Shown one piece after another: positions 1-8,728 of a DNA stretch of 64,000 nt. The stretch's first letter is position 1. The number at the start of each line of letters is the position of its first letter. The position numbers and the translations under genes were made by a program. This DNA is from Bacteroidota bacterium (GTDB taxonomy: Bacteria; Bacteroidota; Bacteroidia; Chitinophagales; Chitinophagaceae): assembly GCA_005882315.1 (NCBI GenBank), contig VBAR01000001.1, positions 1,437,736 through 1,501,735 on the forward strand. The letters run 5' to 3'. Below the pieces are notes generated by a model, which did not search any database, was not told where the DNA came from, and saw nothing but the letters and a program-made list of their open reading frames with translations.

Positions 1-797
1 GGATATTAAAAAAGAAAAACTGGGATCGTACTTCATTAGTCATTTCTTCAAAAGCATTCTGGGGCTGGCGTGGTAAAAATAATAAACCCAATCAGCTTGG
101 GCTTAGTCGTAAGCATTTAACTGAAGCATGCAACGAGGCATTACAACGATTACAGCTCGATTACCTTGATCTATTTTTCTGTCACCGGCCTGATAAAAAT
201 GTTCCGATAGAAGAAGTGGTTTGGACAATGAACATTTTATTACAGCAGGGAAAAATTTTATACTGGGGCACCAGTGAATGGAGTGCACAGGAAATAATGG
301 AAGCACATATGGTTGCTGAAAAAAATCATTTGATCGGTCCTGCAATGGAACAGCCGGAGTATAATATGTTTCATCGGAATAAAATAGAGAATGAGTTCCT
401 CCAGATCTTTAAAACAGTTGGTCTGGGCACTACCATCTGGAGTCCGCTTGCAAGTGGATTGCTTACGGGAAAATATAATGACGGCGTTCCGGAAGGTTCC
501 CGCATGGCAATTGCTGGGTTTGACTGGCTGGCGGATAAAACACTAACAGAAGAAAAACTCAACAAAGTAAAAAAACTGAAAGCTGTTGCTGATAAGCTCG
601 GTACTTCATTAGCAGTATTGGCTGTTTCATGGTGTATAAAAAACCCGAATGTAACTACCGCAATTCTTGGTGCCACTAAGAAAGAACAACTGACTGAAAA
701 TTTAAAGGCATTAGATATTTATCCAAAGCTTTCTGAAGAACTCATGAACGAGATAGAAAATATTATTCAAACCAAACCGGTATTGCCGGAGTATTAA
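1..797 (+). CDS. aldo/keto reductase, Kv-beta-like (5' end outside window)
   Basis: This is an NADPH-dependent oxidoreductase of the aldo/keto reductase (TIM-barrel) superfamily. The frame is open from base 3, so the N-terminus, including the cofactor/catalytic Asp-Tyr region, lies outside the window; about 264 residues are present. The visible part follows the potassium-channel beta-subunit/YghZ branch closely: SSKAFWGW (catalytic Lys region), LGLSRKHLTEA, LQRLQLDYLDLFFCHRPD (with a His in the catalytic position), YWGTSEWSAQEIMEA, EYNMFHR, WSPLASGLLTGKY, and a C-terminal PKLSEEL followed by TKP. The substrate cannot be told; bacterial members reduce small aldehydes such as methylglyoxal. The stop lies 9 bases before the SDR gene on the same strand, so the two are probably cotranscribed. 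Confidence 0.93.
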   Translation, partial: ILKKKNWDRTSLVISSKAFWGWRGKNNKPNQLGLSRKHLTEACNEALQRLQLDYLDLFFCHRPDKNVPIEEVVWTMNILLQQGKILYWGTSEWSAQEIMEAHMVAEKNHLIGPAMEQPEYNMFHRNKIENEFLQIFKTVGLGTTIWSPLASGLLTGKYNDGVPEGSRMAIAGFDWLADKTLTEEKLNKVKKLKAVADKLGTSLAVLAVSWCIKNPNVTTAILGATKKEQLTENLKALDIYPKLSEELMNEIENIIQTKPVLPEY

Positions 798-806
798 AAT
801 TTACTT

Positions 807-1628
807 ATGTCATTTAAAAATAAAACAGTTTTTATTACCGGCGCAACAAGAGGCATTGGTAAAGCTATTGGCCTGCGTTTAGCAAAAGAAGGCGCCAACA
901 TAGTTATTGCTGCGAAAAGTGTAGAAGAAAACCCCAAATTGGGAGGAACAATTTTTACAGCTGCAAAAGAAATGGAAGACGCAGGTGGTAAAGCACTGGC
1001 TGTGCAATGTGATATTCGGATGGAAGATATGATACAAAATGCTGTTAGTAAAGCAGTAGAAACCTTTGGTGGTATTGATATTTTGATCAATAATGCATCA
1101 GCCATCTATCTTACCAATACAGAACAAACAGAACCCAAACGTTTTGACCTGATGCATGACATTAATGTACGGGGAACTTATTTTGTAACGAAGTTTTGTA
1201 TTGAACATTTAAAAAAAGCAGAGAATCCTCATATACTTACACTTTCGCCGCCAATAAATATGAACTCGAAATGGTTTGCCAATCATTTGGCGTATACATT
1301 GGCAAAATATAACATGAGTATGATGGCACTTGGCTGGGCCGCAGAATTGAAAAAATATAAAATTGCATCCAATGCATTGTGGCCAAAGACAACAATTGAT
1401 ACAGCAGCAGTAAGAAACTTATTGGGCGGCTCAACGCTTGCAAACATGAGCCGCACGGTCGACATTATGGCTGATACAGCACATGCCATTTTAAGTAAAC
1501 CATCAACTGAATGTACCGGCAATACTTTTTTAGATGAAGATGTGCTGGCTAAAGAAGGAATTACTGATCTAAGTAAATATTCTGTTGTGCCCGGAGCCAA
1601 ATTGTATACTGATTTATTTACTGAGTAA
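807..1628 (+). CDS. short-chain dehydrogenase/reductase, HSDL2-like
   Basis: This 273-residue protein is an NAD(P)-dependent oxidoreductase with a Rossmann fold. The cofactor motif TGATRGIG is at residues 11-18, NNAS at 95-98, and the catalytic set is Ser147 (in LTLSPPINM), Tyr163 and Lys167 (YTLAK). The SPP-N-N/W segment after the catalytic Ser and the ALWPKTTIDTAA stretch are typical of the SDR domain of hydroxysteroid dehydrogenase-like protein 2, but the C-terminal SCP2 domain of the eukaryotic protein is absent. HSDL2 relatives act on fatty acyl or terpenoid substrates; the bacterial substrate is not known to me. It follows the aldo/keto reductase closely and ends just before a strong terminator. 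Confidence 0.92.
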   Translation: MSFKNKTVFITGATRGIGKAIGLRLAKEGANIVIAAKSVEENPKLGGTIFTAAKEMEDAGGKALAVQCDIRMEDMIQNAVSKAVETFGGIDILINNASAIYLTNTEQTEPKRFDLMHDINVRGTYFVTKFCIEHLKKAENPHILTLSPPINMNSKWFANHLAYTLAKYNMSMMALGWAAELKKYKIASNALWPKTTIDTAAVRNLLGGSTLANMSRTVDIMADTAHAILSKPSTECTGNTFLDEDVLAKEGITDLSKYSVVPGAKLYTDLFTE

Positions 1629-1643
1629 AATGGTCTTACAACA

Positions 1644-1677
1644 AAAGAGGATTGAACTATATAGTTCAATCCTCTTT
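1644..1677. terminator. perfect 34-base palindrome, bidirectional terminator
   Basis: Seventeen bases (AAAGAGGATTGAACTAT) are followed directly by their exact reverse complement. As RNA this makes a long hairpin with A-rich and U-rich edges on both strands. It lies between the converging SDR gene (ends 1628) and cytochrome gene (ends 1694), so it can end transcription from both sides. Confidence 0.85.
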
Positions 1678-1693
1678 CTATTTTTGGGTGATA

Positions 1694-2299
1694 TCATTTT
1701 GCAACCGGTGGCGGCGGTGGCAACAAATCTGCTTCCGGAATAACATTTTTAATCGGGGGTGTTGATTTGAGATAAGCAAAAATTGCTTTAAGCTCATCAT
1801 CACTCATTTCAGTCGCAGGCATCATAGACATAGGCGGCATGAGAGGCCTTGTGCCTTCAAGACCCATCCATTTTTTTTCATGCAGGCATTTCAGAAATTG
1901 TTCTTCTTTCCAACCACCAATTCCTGATGCATCAGATGTAAGATTGGCCGCATAAGTTATTCCCCATGGTCCGGTCCATGCAGTAAATGTTTGGGTAATT
2001 ATGAGACCTTTTTTTGCTGCTTCATTTTTATTAAAATCAGCTGGAGGCATTTGCGAAGGATGCCCCGAAAGCAACAGGCTCATATCAGGCTCTGGACCGT
2101 TAGGTCCCATTTTTTTTGGGGTGTGGCAATCATTACAACCGGCTACCTTAACAAGATGTTCGCCCCATTTTAGCTGGCTTTCAAAACTGCCAAAACTTTG
2201 TTTTGCTTCAGCAGCAGGTTCTTTTTTTGAATCGTTGCATGCTGTTATTACTAAAAAGGAAATAGCAATAACGCATGAACATAAAATCCATTTTTTCAT
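1694..2299 (-). CDS. monoheme cytochrome c lipoprotein
   Basis: This is an exported electron carrier of about 201 residues. I start it at the Met of MKKWILCSC because this gives a classical lipoprotein signal with lipobox VITAC (Cys21); a longer frame to 2359 would bury that signal. A single heme-binding CXXCH (CNDCH) is at residues 55-59, and Met-rich MPPMSMMPATEMSDDEL near residue 160-175 supplies the likely axial Met and the usual C-terminal helix. The C-terminus is Pro-rich (LLPPPPPVAK). Similar Bacteroidota proteins are annotated only as cytochrome c family, and the redox partner is unknown. It is a monocistronic minus-strand gene flanked by terminators. Confidence 0.85.
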   Translation of the reverse strand: MKKWILCSCVIAISFLVITACNDSKKEPAAEAKQSFGSFESQLKWGEHLVKVAGCNDCHTPKKMGPNGPEPDMSLLLSGHPSQMPPADFNKNEAAKKGLIITQTFTAWTGPWGITYAANLTSDASGIGGWKEEQFLKCLHEKKWMGLEGTRPLMPPMSMMPATEMSDDELKAIFAYLKSTPPIKNVIPEADLLPPPPPVAK

Positions 2300-2410
2300 A
2301 ATAAAAAATAATTTAAAGATGAATAAAAATGAATTCAGAGGGTGGAATAGATTAAGCAAAAAAGTGACTGTGGATAATGAAAGATAAGAAGATTTTCATG
2401 ATAGCAAAAA

Positions 2411-2435
2411 AAAGTTCTGTCAAAGACAGAACTTT
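2411..2435 (-). terminator. rho-independent terminator of lysS
   Basis: An 11-base stem (AAAGTTCTGTC / GACAGAACTTT) with a 3-base loop sits 24 bases past the lysS stop. Read on the minus strand the stem is followed by a run of T (the plus strand has a run of A at 2405-2413), which is the classical intrinsic terminator layout. Confidence 0.85.
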
Positions 2436-2458
2436 AATAACAAGATTTATTCCAATGC

Positions 2459-3982
2459 TTACTCTTCAAATTTTTCTGGCCTCATCTGCGGAAATAATAA
2501 TACATCCTGAATTGAAGGCTGATTAGTGATAAGCATACACAACCTGTCAATACCAATACCGATTCCTGATGTTGGAGGCATACCATATTCTAATGCACGG
2601 AGAAAATCGTAATCAATATACATCGCTTCATCATCGCCACGTTTCATCAGGTTTGTTTGTTCTTCAAACCGTTCACGTTGATCGATCGGGTCATTCAACT
2701 CACTATAAGCATTAGCTACTTCTTTACCATTGATCATTAGTTCAAATCTTTCCACCAGTCCAGGTTTACTTCTGTGCTTTTTGGTAAGTGGGCTCATTTC
2801 TACCGGGTAATCAATAATAAAAGTTGGTTGTATATATTTTTTCTCACAGGTTTCACCGAACAATACATCAATTAATTTTCCCTTACCCATGCTTGCTTCT
2901 GTATGTATATGCAGTTGTTTACAAACAGCCCTCAATCCGTCTTCATCCATTTCACTTACATCAATCCCTGTATGTTCTTTTATAGCATCAAAAATAGAAA
3001 TACGTTTGAATGGCGCTTTGAATGAAATGTTTTTATCTCCTACCGGCAGATCAGTAGTGCCGCAAACATCCAATGCTGCTTTTTCCAATAGTTGCTCAGT
3101 TGTTTCCATCATCCAGAAATAATCTTTGTACGCTGTATAGAATTCAAGAATAGTAAATTCAGGATTATGCGTACGATCCATTCCTTCGTTACGGAAGTTG
3201 CGGCTGAACTCGTACACCCAATCAAATCCTCCAACGATCAAACGTTTTAGGTATAGTTCATTTGCGATGCGCAAATAGAACGGAACATCCAGTGCATTAT
3301 GATGTGTTTTGAAAGGTCTTGCAGCGGCACCGCCGGGTATTGCCTGGAGCACAGGTGTATCCACTTCTATAGCGCCATGATCATTTAAAAACTCACGAAT
3401 GGAATTGATCAGCTTTGTTCTTTTCAGGAAAGTTTCTTTTACATCAGCATTGATGATCAGGTCTGCATAACGCTGACGGTATTTAAATTCCGGATCTGTT
3501 ACTTCATCAAACACATTACCTTCTTCATCCCGTTTTACAACAGGCAAAGGTTTCAATGACTTTGAAAGTAGCATAAGTGTTTTTGCATGTATGGAAGTCT
3601 CCCCGGTTTTTGTAATAAATACAAAACCGGATACACCAATAATATCTCCGAGGTCAAGAAGGTGTTTAACAAGCTTATCAAAGAAAGATTTATCCTCGCC
3701 TGGACAAATTTCATCCCGCTTTACATATAATTGAATGATCCCTGTTGTATCCTGGATCTTAATAAAGCAAACTTTTCCTTTATCATTTATGCTCATGATA
3801 CGTCCCGCTACATTTACTGTTGCAAACTCATCTTTTCTTTCTTCTGTGAAATTTGATTTAATAAATGCAGATTGATGACTAACCGGGTATAATGCCGCAG
3901 GGTATGGATCAATGCCCATCTCTTTTATAGAATTCAGTTTTTCCCTTCTTAATAGTTCCTGTTCTGACAAATTTGTACTCAT
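2459..3982 (-). CDS. lysS: lysyl-tRNA synthetase, class II
   Basis: LysS charges tRNA-Lys with lysine using ATP in the cytoplasm. The 507-residue protein has the N-terminal OB-fold anticodon-binding domain (about residues 40-160, with VAGRIMSINDKGKVCFIKIQD) and the class II catalytic core: motif 2 around FRNEGMDRTHNPEFTILEFY and motif 3 GIGIGIDRLCML near the C-terminus. Length fits bacterial LysS. The frame is open upstream to 4039, but I start at the Met of MSTNLSEQELL, because a strong promoter lies at 4010-4040 and the longer start would lie inside its -33 element. The gene is followed by its own terminator, so it appears monocistronic. Confidence 0.97.
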   Translation of the reverse strand: MSTNLSEQELLRREKLNSIKEMGIDPYPAALYPVSHQSAFIKSNFTEERKDEFATVNVAGRIMSINDKGKVCFIKIQDTTGIIQLYVKRDEICPGEDKSFFDKLVKHLLDLGDIIGVSGFVFITKTGETSIHAKTLMLLSKSLKPLPVVKRDEEGNVFDEVTDPEFKYRQRYADLIINADVKETFLKRTKLINSIREFLNDHGAIEVDTPVLQAIPGGAAARPFKTHHNALDVPFYLRIANELYLKRLIVGGFDWVYEFSRNFRNEGMDRTHNPEFTILEFYTAYKDYFWMMETTEQLLEKAALDVCGTTDLPVGDKNISFKAPFKRISIFDAIKEHTGIDVSEMDEDGLRAVCKQLHIHTEASMGKGKLIDVLFGETCEKKYIQPTFIIDYPVEMSPLTKKHRSKPGLVERFELMINGKEVANAYSELNDPIDQRERFEEQTNLMKRGDDEAMYIDYDFLRALEYGMPPTSGIGIGIDRLCMLITNQPSIQDVLLFPQMRPEKFEE

Positions 3983-4009
3983 TGCGATTGCTTTTTCTGA
4001 AAGTGCAGG

Positions 4010-4040
4010 CAAAGGTACTGGTTGAAGGGAGAAGCGCAAA
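4010..4040 (-). promoter_or_regulatory. Bacteroidota-type promoter of lysS
   Basis: On the minus strand TTTG (4037-4040) is followed by 19 bases and then TACCTTTG (4010-4017). This matches the known Bacteroidota primary sigma consensus (TTTG at -33, TAnnTTTG at -7). The box ends 28 bases before the lysS ATG at 3982, which supports that start. Confidence 0.7.
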
Positions 4041-4052
4041 ACATAACAGGTA

Positions 4053-4307
4053 TTAACAGCTAAGTGTTATCCTGTTGCCTATCGTATTTTGTGTAAACTG
4101 GATACTGCCTACTTCGCTTCCATTTCTTTTGATCGTATAAACAAGTGTTTTAGCCTGTGAAAAAGTTCCGGTAGCAAGGCCAAGACAAATGAGAATAAGG
4201 AAAAAACATTTGCTGCACTTGTTGATGAATGATTGTAACACTTCTGCTTTTTCCGGATGCTGACGTTTGTAACGTTTCATCATCAGGTAAATAATTGTAG
4301 GGATCAT
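4053..4307 (-). CDS. short truncated secreted protein, DUF6134-like start
   Basis: The frame encodes 84 residues: a basic N-terminus, a hydrophobic export segment (CFFLILICLGLATGTFS) and then KTLVYTIKRNGSEVGSIQFTQ. This last stretch resembles the beginning of a Bacteroidota secreted family of about 200 residues (DUF6134-type, usually YxVKRNGKxVG near the N-terminus). Here the frame stops after GNRITLSC, and the lysS promoter begins immediately behind it, so roughly the last two thirds of the family are missing. A start at the internal Met (MKRYKRQ) is possible. Family naming is from memory and uncertain; it is probably a decaying remnant rather than a working protein. Confidence 0.5.
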   Translation of the reverse strand: MIPTIIYLMMKRYKRQHPEKAEVLQSFINKCSKCFFLILICLGLATGTFSQAKTLVYTIKRNGSEVGSIQFTQNTIGNRITLSC

Positions 4308-4329
4308 AAAATAGGTTTTAAAAGTTAAT

Positions 4330-4367
4330 GGTCTTTGTTAAAGACCGTCCCGCATCCGGCGGGACGG
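4330..4367. other. two abutting, mutually exclusive hairpins
   Basis: GGTCTTT-GTT-AAAGACC (4330-4346) and CCGTCCCGC-ATCCG-GCGGGACGG (4345-4367) share bases 4345-4346. They lie 25 bases past the TonB receptor stop and just upstream of the truncated gene. The GC-rich hairpin may end or protect the receptor mRNA, but no long T run follows it on the minus strand. Confidence 0.5.
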
Positions 4368-4392
4368 TGCTTGTTTGGAAGGTTTAAGGTTC

Positions 4393-7071
4393 TTATAAAT
4401 TATAAATAAAGCTTGCATAGTATAATCCGCCTATCATAGGGTTTGCATATGCATTCTTATAATGATTATTTAAAATGTTAGTACCACCCAGCCGTATTGT
4501 AGTTTTTACTTTTGGAAATTTATAACTCACCTGTGCGTCTACTGTTACAAAAGAATTAACCGGGCCATTGGCTAATTCGCCTTCCCAATCGAAGCTATCC
4601 TGCCAGCGCATCAATGTATTAAAGCTCAGGCGATCGTCTTTTCCAAAACCTGAGTTTCCAAGGCCTGCGTTGAAACGGTATTTGGGTGTATTGAAATAAG
4701 ATTTAAAACCGGTTGGTACATCTGTTATTTCATCAGAATAAACATTAAAGAACACCGAGTAATTGTTTTTCATCCGGTAATCCATGCTTAAGCCGAAGCC
4801 ATAAGTGTTTACTTTATTATCACTGTTTACAACAATGGAAAAGGCTTCACCTGTTCCCGGTTGATATAAACCTATGCGACCGATGAAATCTTTATAGTTG
4901 CCGGCATATGCATAAGCGTCAACCAACAATTTATTTTTTATAAGGCCTTTATAGCCTACTTCAAAAGAATGCATGGTTTCCGGTTTGAATTCATTAAACA
5001 CATAAGGAGTAGACTGAACTGTGCCGTCAGCGTTAAACAAATGAACCGGGTTTTTAGCAACATTCATATACTGTTGTACCCAGGGTAAACCACCGAGCAG
5101 TAAAAAATCACCACCAACATCAAGACGTATCCATTGTGTAAGATTGCCGGGAAAACGGTAAGCTGTTTGGTAAGACAAACGCAGGTTGTTATCTTTTGCT
5201 ACATTGATCAACGCTGCAATGCGTGGTGTGAACTGCGGTTTGAAGTTTTCATTTTTATCCATCCTACCTGATCCAACCAAAGTCAGCTTCTGATCAAACA
5301 ATTTTTTAGTTAATTGAATATAGCCGCCAACTTCATTCGAAGAAATAGGTTTTAATGTATCAATAAATAAAGTGCCGCCGCTGTTTAGAATATAATTTTT
5401 ATAATTTCCACCAACTATTATTTCAGCGGATTTTACTGCATCACCAAATGTGTATTGACCCTCGCTCATCCACAGTTGAGATTTTTCTTTGAACAACCCG
5501 CCATCAGGTATTGGTGTTTTTCTTACCTGGTCAAAAATTTGATTGAATTGTTCTGAACCGGCTGCGGGACGACCTTGATCTGCAAAATCCCTTGCGATAT
5601 TTAAAGCATTTTGCTTATCAATGCCAGCACCCCTTGCCATAAGATAAGCACCGGTAAATTGAGGATACCAACTGCCATTAATATTTGATGGATTAAAACT
5701 TCTTTTCCATGCTTCATTCAGGTATTGTGTAGCTACAGTTGCACTATATGCTTCTCCTGCATCTTCCTGTGTTGTATAAGTTCTGATGAACCAGTTTTTA
5801 TGTTTAAGTTCAAGTTTATATTGACCGATTTTAATTCCTTTCAGAGCATAGCGGTTATCATCTGTATAAACGGAATTTCCTGTTGCCCAGTTGGCCATGA
5901 ACTGCGCTTCAATCTTATCATTAATTTTATAATGTAATGCACCAAACAGTTTGAGGTTTTTTGTTACTGGATCAATCACATCTTTTTCAGCGTAGCCTGT
6001 TCTTGATACATCAATATGTTCAACAAGCGGATGGTTGGTTGTACCTATAGCACCGGCGAGAAAAGGAAAAATATCAACGGAGGTCTCATCACCATATACA
6101 TTCACTCCATCATAATTAGGATCGGTTCTGCGATTTCCACCGATCAATTTGCCCGATGTACCACTGCGTAAATAATTTGTTGAATCGTTGGCCAGCCAGT
6201 CAGTAGCATTCAGCAATTGTGCACCAACTTTAAAAGCAAATTTGTTGTTGATGTTTTTTGCATAACGAAATGAATAATCATGATAAATCCCGGTTTCACC
6301 TCTCGGACTATTCCCTACATGCATCATTCCGGTTTTTGTCACTACACTTAACCCTTCGTATTTAAAAGGATTTTTGCTGTTGATAAGAATAGTGCCATTC
6401 ATACCGCCGGGCCCATATAATGCAGATGATGCTCCGGGTAACAGTTCAATACTTTCCATATCGACATCTGAAAGGCCAGCAAAATTGCCGACAAAAAAAT
6501 TCAAACCCGGCGCCTGGTTATCCATTCCATCAACGATCTGGTTTATCCTTGTACTGCCGCTGCCATTAAAGCCACGGGTGCTGGGTGTTTTGAAAGTGAG
6601 GCTGGATGATGTCAGGTCAATTCCTTTTAAATAAACCGTGGCATCATAAACGCTTGATGTAGGTAGCTGGCTGATCTGCCTGGGGCCAAGGCGTTCTGCT
6701 GAACCCGCATACTCAAGGATCCTAGTAGGAATGCCTTTGGACGACATGATAATCATAGGATCTAAAACATCTGCTTTTTCTAATAGCTGAACAGAAATTT
6801 CATTTGCGTTTTCTACAACTACTTCCTTGTTGGAGTAATTGACATGTGAAATGATCAATGTAACAGGTAAGGAACCTGCCGACAGCCGAAAACCACCACT
6901 AGTATCGCTAATGGTTCCCGCTTTGTTGTTTTTGATTTTAATAGAAGCATTACCCAACGGTTCATTTTTTTCACCGTTAATTTTTCCATGAATAATAACT
7001 GGTGCGTTTTGCGAATACATAGAAGATGTAATGCAAGTGGTTAATAGCAGTAAAAGAATTTGTCTTTTCAT
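4393..7071 (-). CDS. TonB-dependent outer-membrane receptor with carboxypeptidase-like domain
   Basis: This 892-residue protein is an outer-membrane active transporter driven by TonB-ExbBD. A signal peptide (MKRQILLLLL to MYSQ, about residues 1-21) is followed by a CarboxypepD_reg-like domain (about 23-110, HGKINGEKNEPLGNASIKI), a plug domain (about 115-235, with LGPRQISQLPTSS, STRGFNG, ELLPGASSALYGPGGMNGTI) and a 22-strand barrel ending in aromatic FIYNL, the usual C-terminal insertion signal. No SusD-like lipoprotein gene is next to it, so it is not a classical polysaccharide-utilisation pair. Its substrate is not predictable from sequence. A small protein gene precedes it on the same strand and the two HTH regulators diverge upstream. 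Confidence 0.94.
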   Translation of the reverse strand: MKRQILLLLLTTCITSSMYSQNAPVIIHGKINGEKNEPLGNASIKIKNNKAGTISDTSGGFRLSAGSLPVTLIISHVNYSNKEVVVENANEISVQLLEKADVLDPMIIMSSKGIPTRILEYAGSAERLGPRQISQLPTSSVYDATVYLKGIDLTSSSLTFKTPSTRGFNGSGSTRINQIVDGMDNQAPGLNFFVGNFAGLSDVDMESIELLPGASSALYGPGGMNGTILINSKNPFKYEGLSVVTKTGMMHVGNSPRGETGIYHDYSFRYAKNINNKFAFKVGAQLLNATDWLANDSTNYLRSGTSGKLIGGNRRTDPNYDGVNVYGDETSVDIFPFLAGAIGTTNHPLVEHIDVSRTGYAEKDVIDPVTKNLKLFGALHYKINDKIEAQFMANWATGNSVYTDDNRYALKGIKIGQYKLELKHKNWFIRTYTTQEDAGEAYSATVATQYLNEAWKRSFNPSNINGSWYPQFTGAYLMARGAGIDKQNALNIARDFADQGRPAAGSEQFNQIFDQVRKTPIPDGGLFKEKSQLWMSEGQYTFGDAVKSAEIIVGGNYKNYILNSGGTLFIDTLKPISSNEVGGYIQLTKKLFDQKLTLVGSGRMDKNENFKPQFTPRIAALINVAKDNNLRLSYQTAYRFPGNLTQWIRLDVGGDFLLLGGLPWVQQYMNVAKNPVHLFNADGTVQSTPYVFNEFKPETMHSFEVGYKGLIKNKLLVDAYAYAGNYKDFIGRIGLYQPGTGEAFSIVVNSDNKVNTYGFGLSMDYRMKNNYSVFFNVYSDEITDVPTGFKSYFNTPKYRFNAGLGNSGFGKDDRLSFNTLMRWQDSFDWEGELANGPVNSFVTVDAQVSYKFPKVKTTIRLGGTNILNNHYKNAYANPMIGGLYYASFIYNL

Positions 7072-7115
7072 AATTAACAGTTTTGAGTTATATAATTGGT
7101 TTACTATTTACAGTT

Positions 7116-7460
7116 TTAGTTTTCTGATAAATGATCATAAAAGAAATAAGGGTCTAGTGAGGATTTATCATCAGCAATGAATGGCGTTGCACCCATATTG
7201 ATCATTAAAAAATGTTTGCCATGCAGTACCTGCCAGGTAAAAATTGCAGGAGGATAAATATTATTTTGGAATAGCTCCGGCAGCAGTTCACCGATCAATC
7301 CATCCCAGCAAACCATTTCAAGTTCTTCGGCGGCAGAATGGTTTTTGCTATTATCGTTTTCTTTGTTTTTACTGCAGAATCCACGGTTGCTAAAACCAGT
7401 ACCGGTGAGTAGCAGGATCTCGTAGTGGATGGATTGTTGTTTCATATGCTCTTGTTTCAT
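7116..7460 (-). CDS. small hypothetical protein upstream of TonB receptor
   Basis: This 114-residue, apparently cytoplasmic protein has no signal peptide or membrane segment. It has an acidic middle (AAEELEMVCWDGLIGELLPEL), then IFTWQVLHGKHFLMINMG and the C-terminal SLDPYFFYDHLSEN. I recall similar short Bacteroidota proteins with a conserved WDGLL-ELLPEL block and a C-terminal DPY block, but I know no function. Two starts are possible, MKQEHMKQQ at 7460 or MKQQSIHY at 7445. It lies 44 bases upstream of the TonB receptor on the same strand, so the two are likely cotranscribed. Confidence 0.6.
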   Translation of the reverse strand: MKQEHMKQQSIHYEILLLTGTGFSNRGFCSKNKENDNSKNHSAAEELEMVCWDGLIGELLPELFQNNIYPPAIFTWQVLHGKHFLMINMGATPFIADDKSSLDPYFFYDHLSEN

Positions 7461-7720
7461 GATGCCAAACTACTATCCTGCACAAGCGGTTTATAATTGA
7501 ATTTTGCATTAACATCCCCTTGATTTGCAATTTTTACTTCCGCGTTTTTTAGGGATAGTCCAAAGGGAGTAGTGGTCCGGAAAGTGGGAGTTGGGAGAAA
7601 CCTGTTGCAATTTTTACTTGAGATTAACAGCCGGAGGTGGATTTTAGCGCAAATAACAGTAACTTTCAAACGCAGGATTTGAAAAAAACGGGGAAACGAA
7701 CCACCAACCACCAAATCAAC

Positions 7721-8716
7721 ATGCCCGACTACAAATCACAGGAGTTTTTGTTCCAGCGGATCAAGGAGATTTTGCCGCCGCATGCTTCCTTAGTGGATAC
7801 TGTAGCCGAAATATTGCACCTAAGCAGCGACAGTGCTTATCGCCGCATACGAGGCGAAACCCCCCTTGTGCTGGATGAAGCCAGGGATCTTTGCCGGCAT
7901 TTTAAGTTATCACTCGACCATATGCTGAATGTAAAGAGTGGTGCAACGCTTTTCCAGGATGTAAGGGTTGATCTGCAGAATAATAGTTATGAAAAATACC
8001 TGACTGGCTTAGTAATGCAGCTTCAGTATATCGGGAGCTTTATACAAAAAGAAGTTATCTATCTCACCAAGGATGTACCGTTGTTTCATAGTTTCTATTA
8101 TAAACCACTGATAGCTTTCCGGTATTTTTTCTGGATGAAAACAATTATTCAACACCCCGATTTTCGGGATAAGCAATTTGATACTAATTGCCTGACCCCT
8201 GAGATTGAAAGACTGAGCCGGGAAATAAGTATGGCCTATAATAAAGTACCTTCTATTGAGATTTGGAATACTGAAGCAATTAATGCTGCAATTCTGCAAA
8301 TAGAGTTTTATAGGGACTCAGGATATTTTTCTTCGGCAGCGGAAATAAAAGCAATTTACCAGGCATTAGAGGAAACAATGCTGCACCTGAAAAACCAGGT
8401 AGAGTACGGCGCTAAGTTTATGCCGGATGAAAACCCGGAACTGAAGAAACAAAATTTCAAATTCTTTTATAACCGGGTGATACTAGGTAATAATATGATC
8501 ATGGTGGTAACTGATAGGATAAAAACAGTATTTATAAATTACGATGTGCTGAATTATATGTCAACTCGTGATGAAAAGTTTTGCGATACCAGTTATGACG
8601 ATCTCCAGAACATCGTAAAAAAATCGACCCAGATAAGCCAAACCAGCGAAAAGCAACGGAATATTTTTTTTAATATTATGTTGAATAAAATAAAGGAAAG
8701 GATTAAAAGTATTTAA
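7721..8716 (+). CDS. HTH transcriptional regulator, first of a tandem paralogue pair
   Basis: The protein has 331 residues from the Met of MPDYKSQEF. The frame is open upstream to 7637, but that part has no regulator-like sequence. An N-terminal helix-turn-helix of the Cro/XRE sort (about residues 20-75: VAEILHLSSDSAYRRIRGETPLVLDEARDLCRHF) probably binds DNA. The remaining 250 residues form a conserved all-alpha-looking domain shared with the next gene: YEKYLTGL, KEVIYLTKDVPLFHSF, AFRYFFWMKT, SIEIWNTEA, FYNRVI, and C-terminal KKSTQISQTSEKQR. I recognise no ligand-binding or enzymatic motif. It is divergent from the TonB receptor transcription unit and 12 bases upstream of its paralogue, so the pair is an operon that may control the receptor. 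Confidence 0.8.
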   Translation: MPDYKSQEFLFQRIKEILPPHASLVDTVAEILHLSSDSAYRRIRGETPLVLDEARDLCRHFKLSLDHMLNVKSGATLFQDVRVDLQNNSYEKYLTGLVMQLQYIGSFIQKEVIYLTKDVPLFHSFYYKPLIAFRYFFWMKTIIQHPDFRDKQFDTNCLTPEIERLSREISMAYNKVPSIEIWNTEAINAAILQIEFYRDSGYFSSAAEIKAIYQALEETMLHLKNQVEYGAKFMPDENPELKKQNFKFFYNRVILGNNMIMVVTDRIKTVFINYDVLNYMSTRDEKFCDTSYDDLQNIVKKSTQISQTSEKQRNIFFNIMLNKIKERIKSI

Positions 8717-8728
8717 CTAACAACTGAT

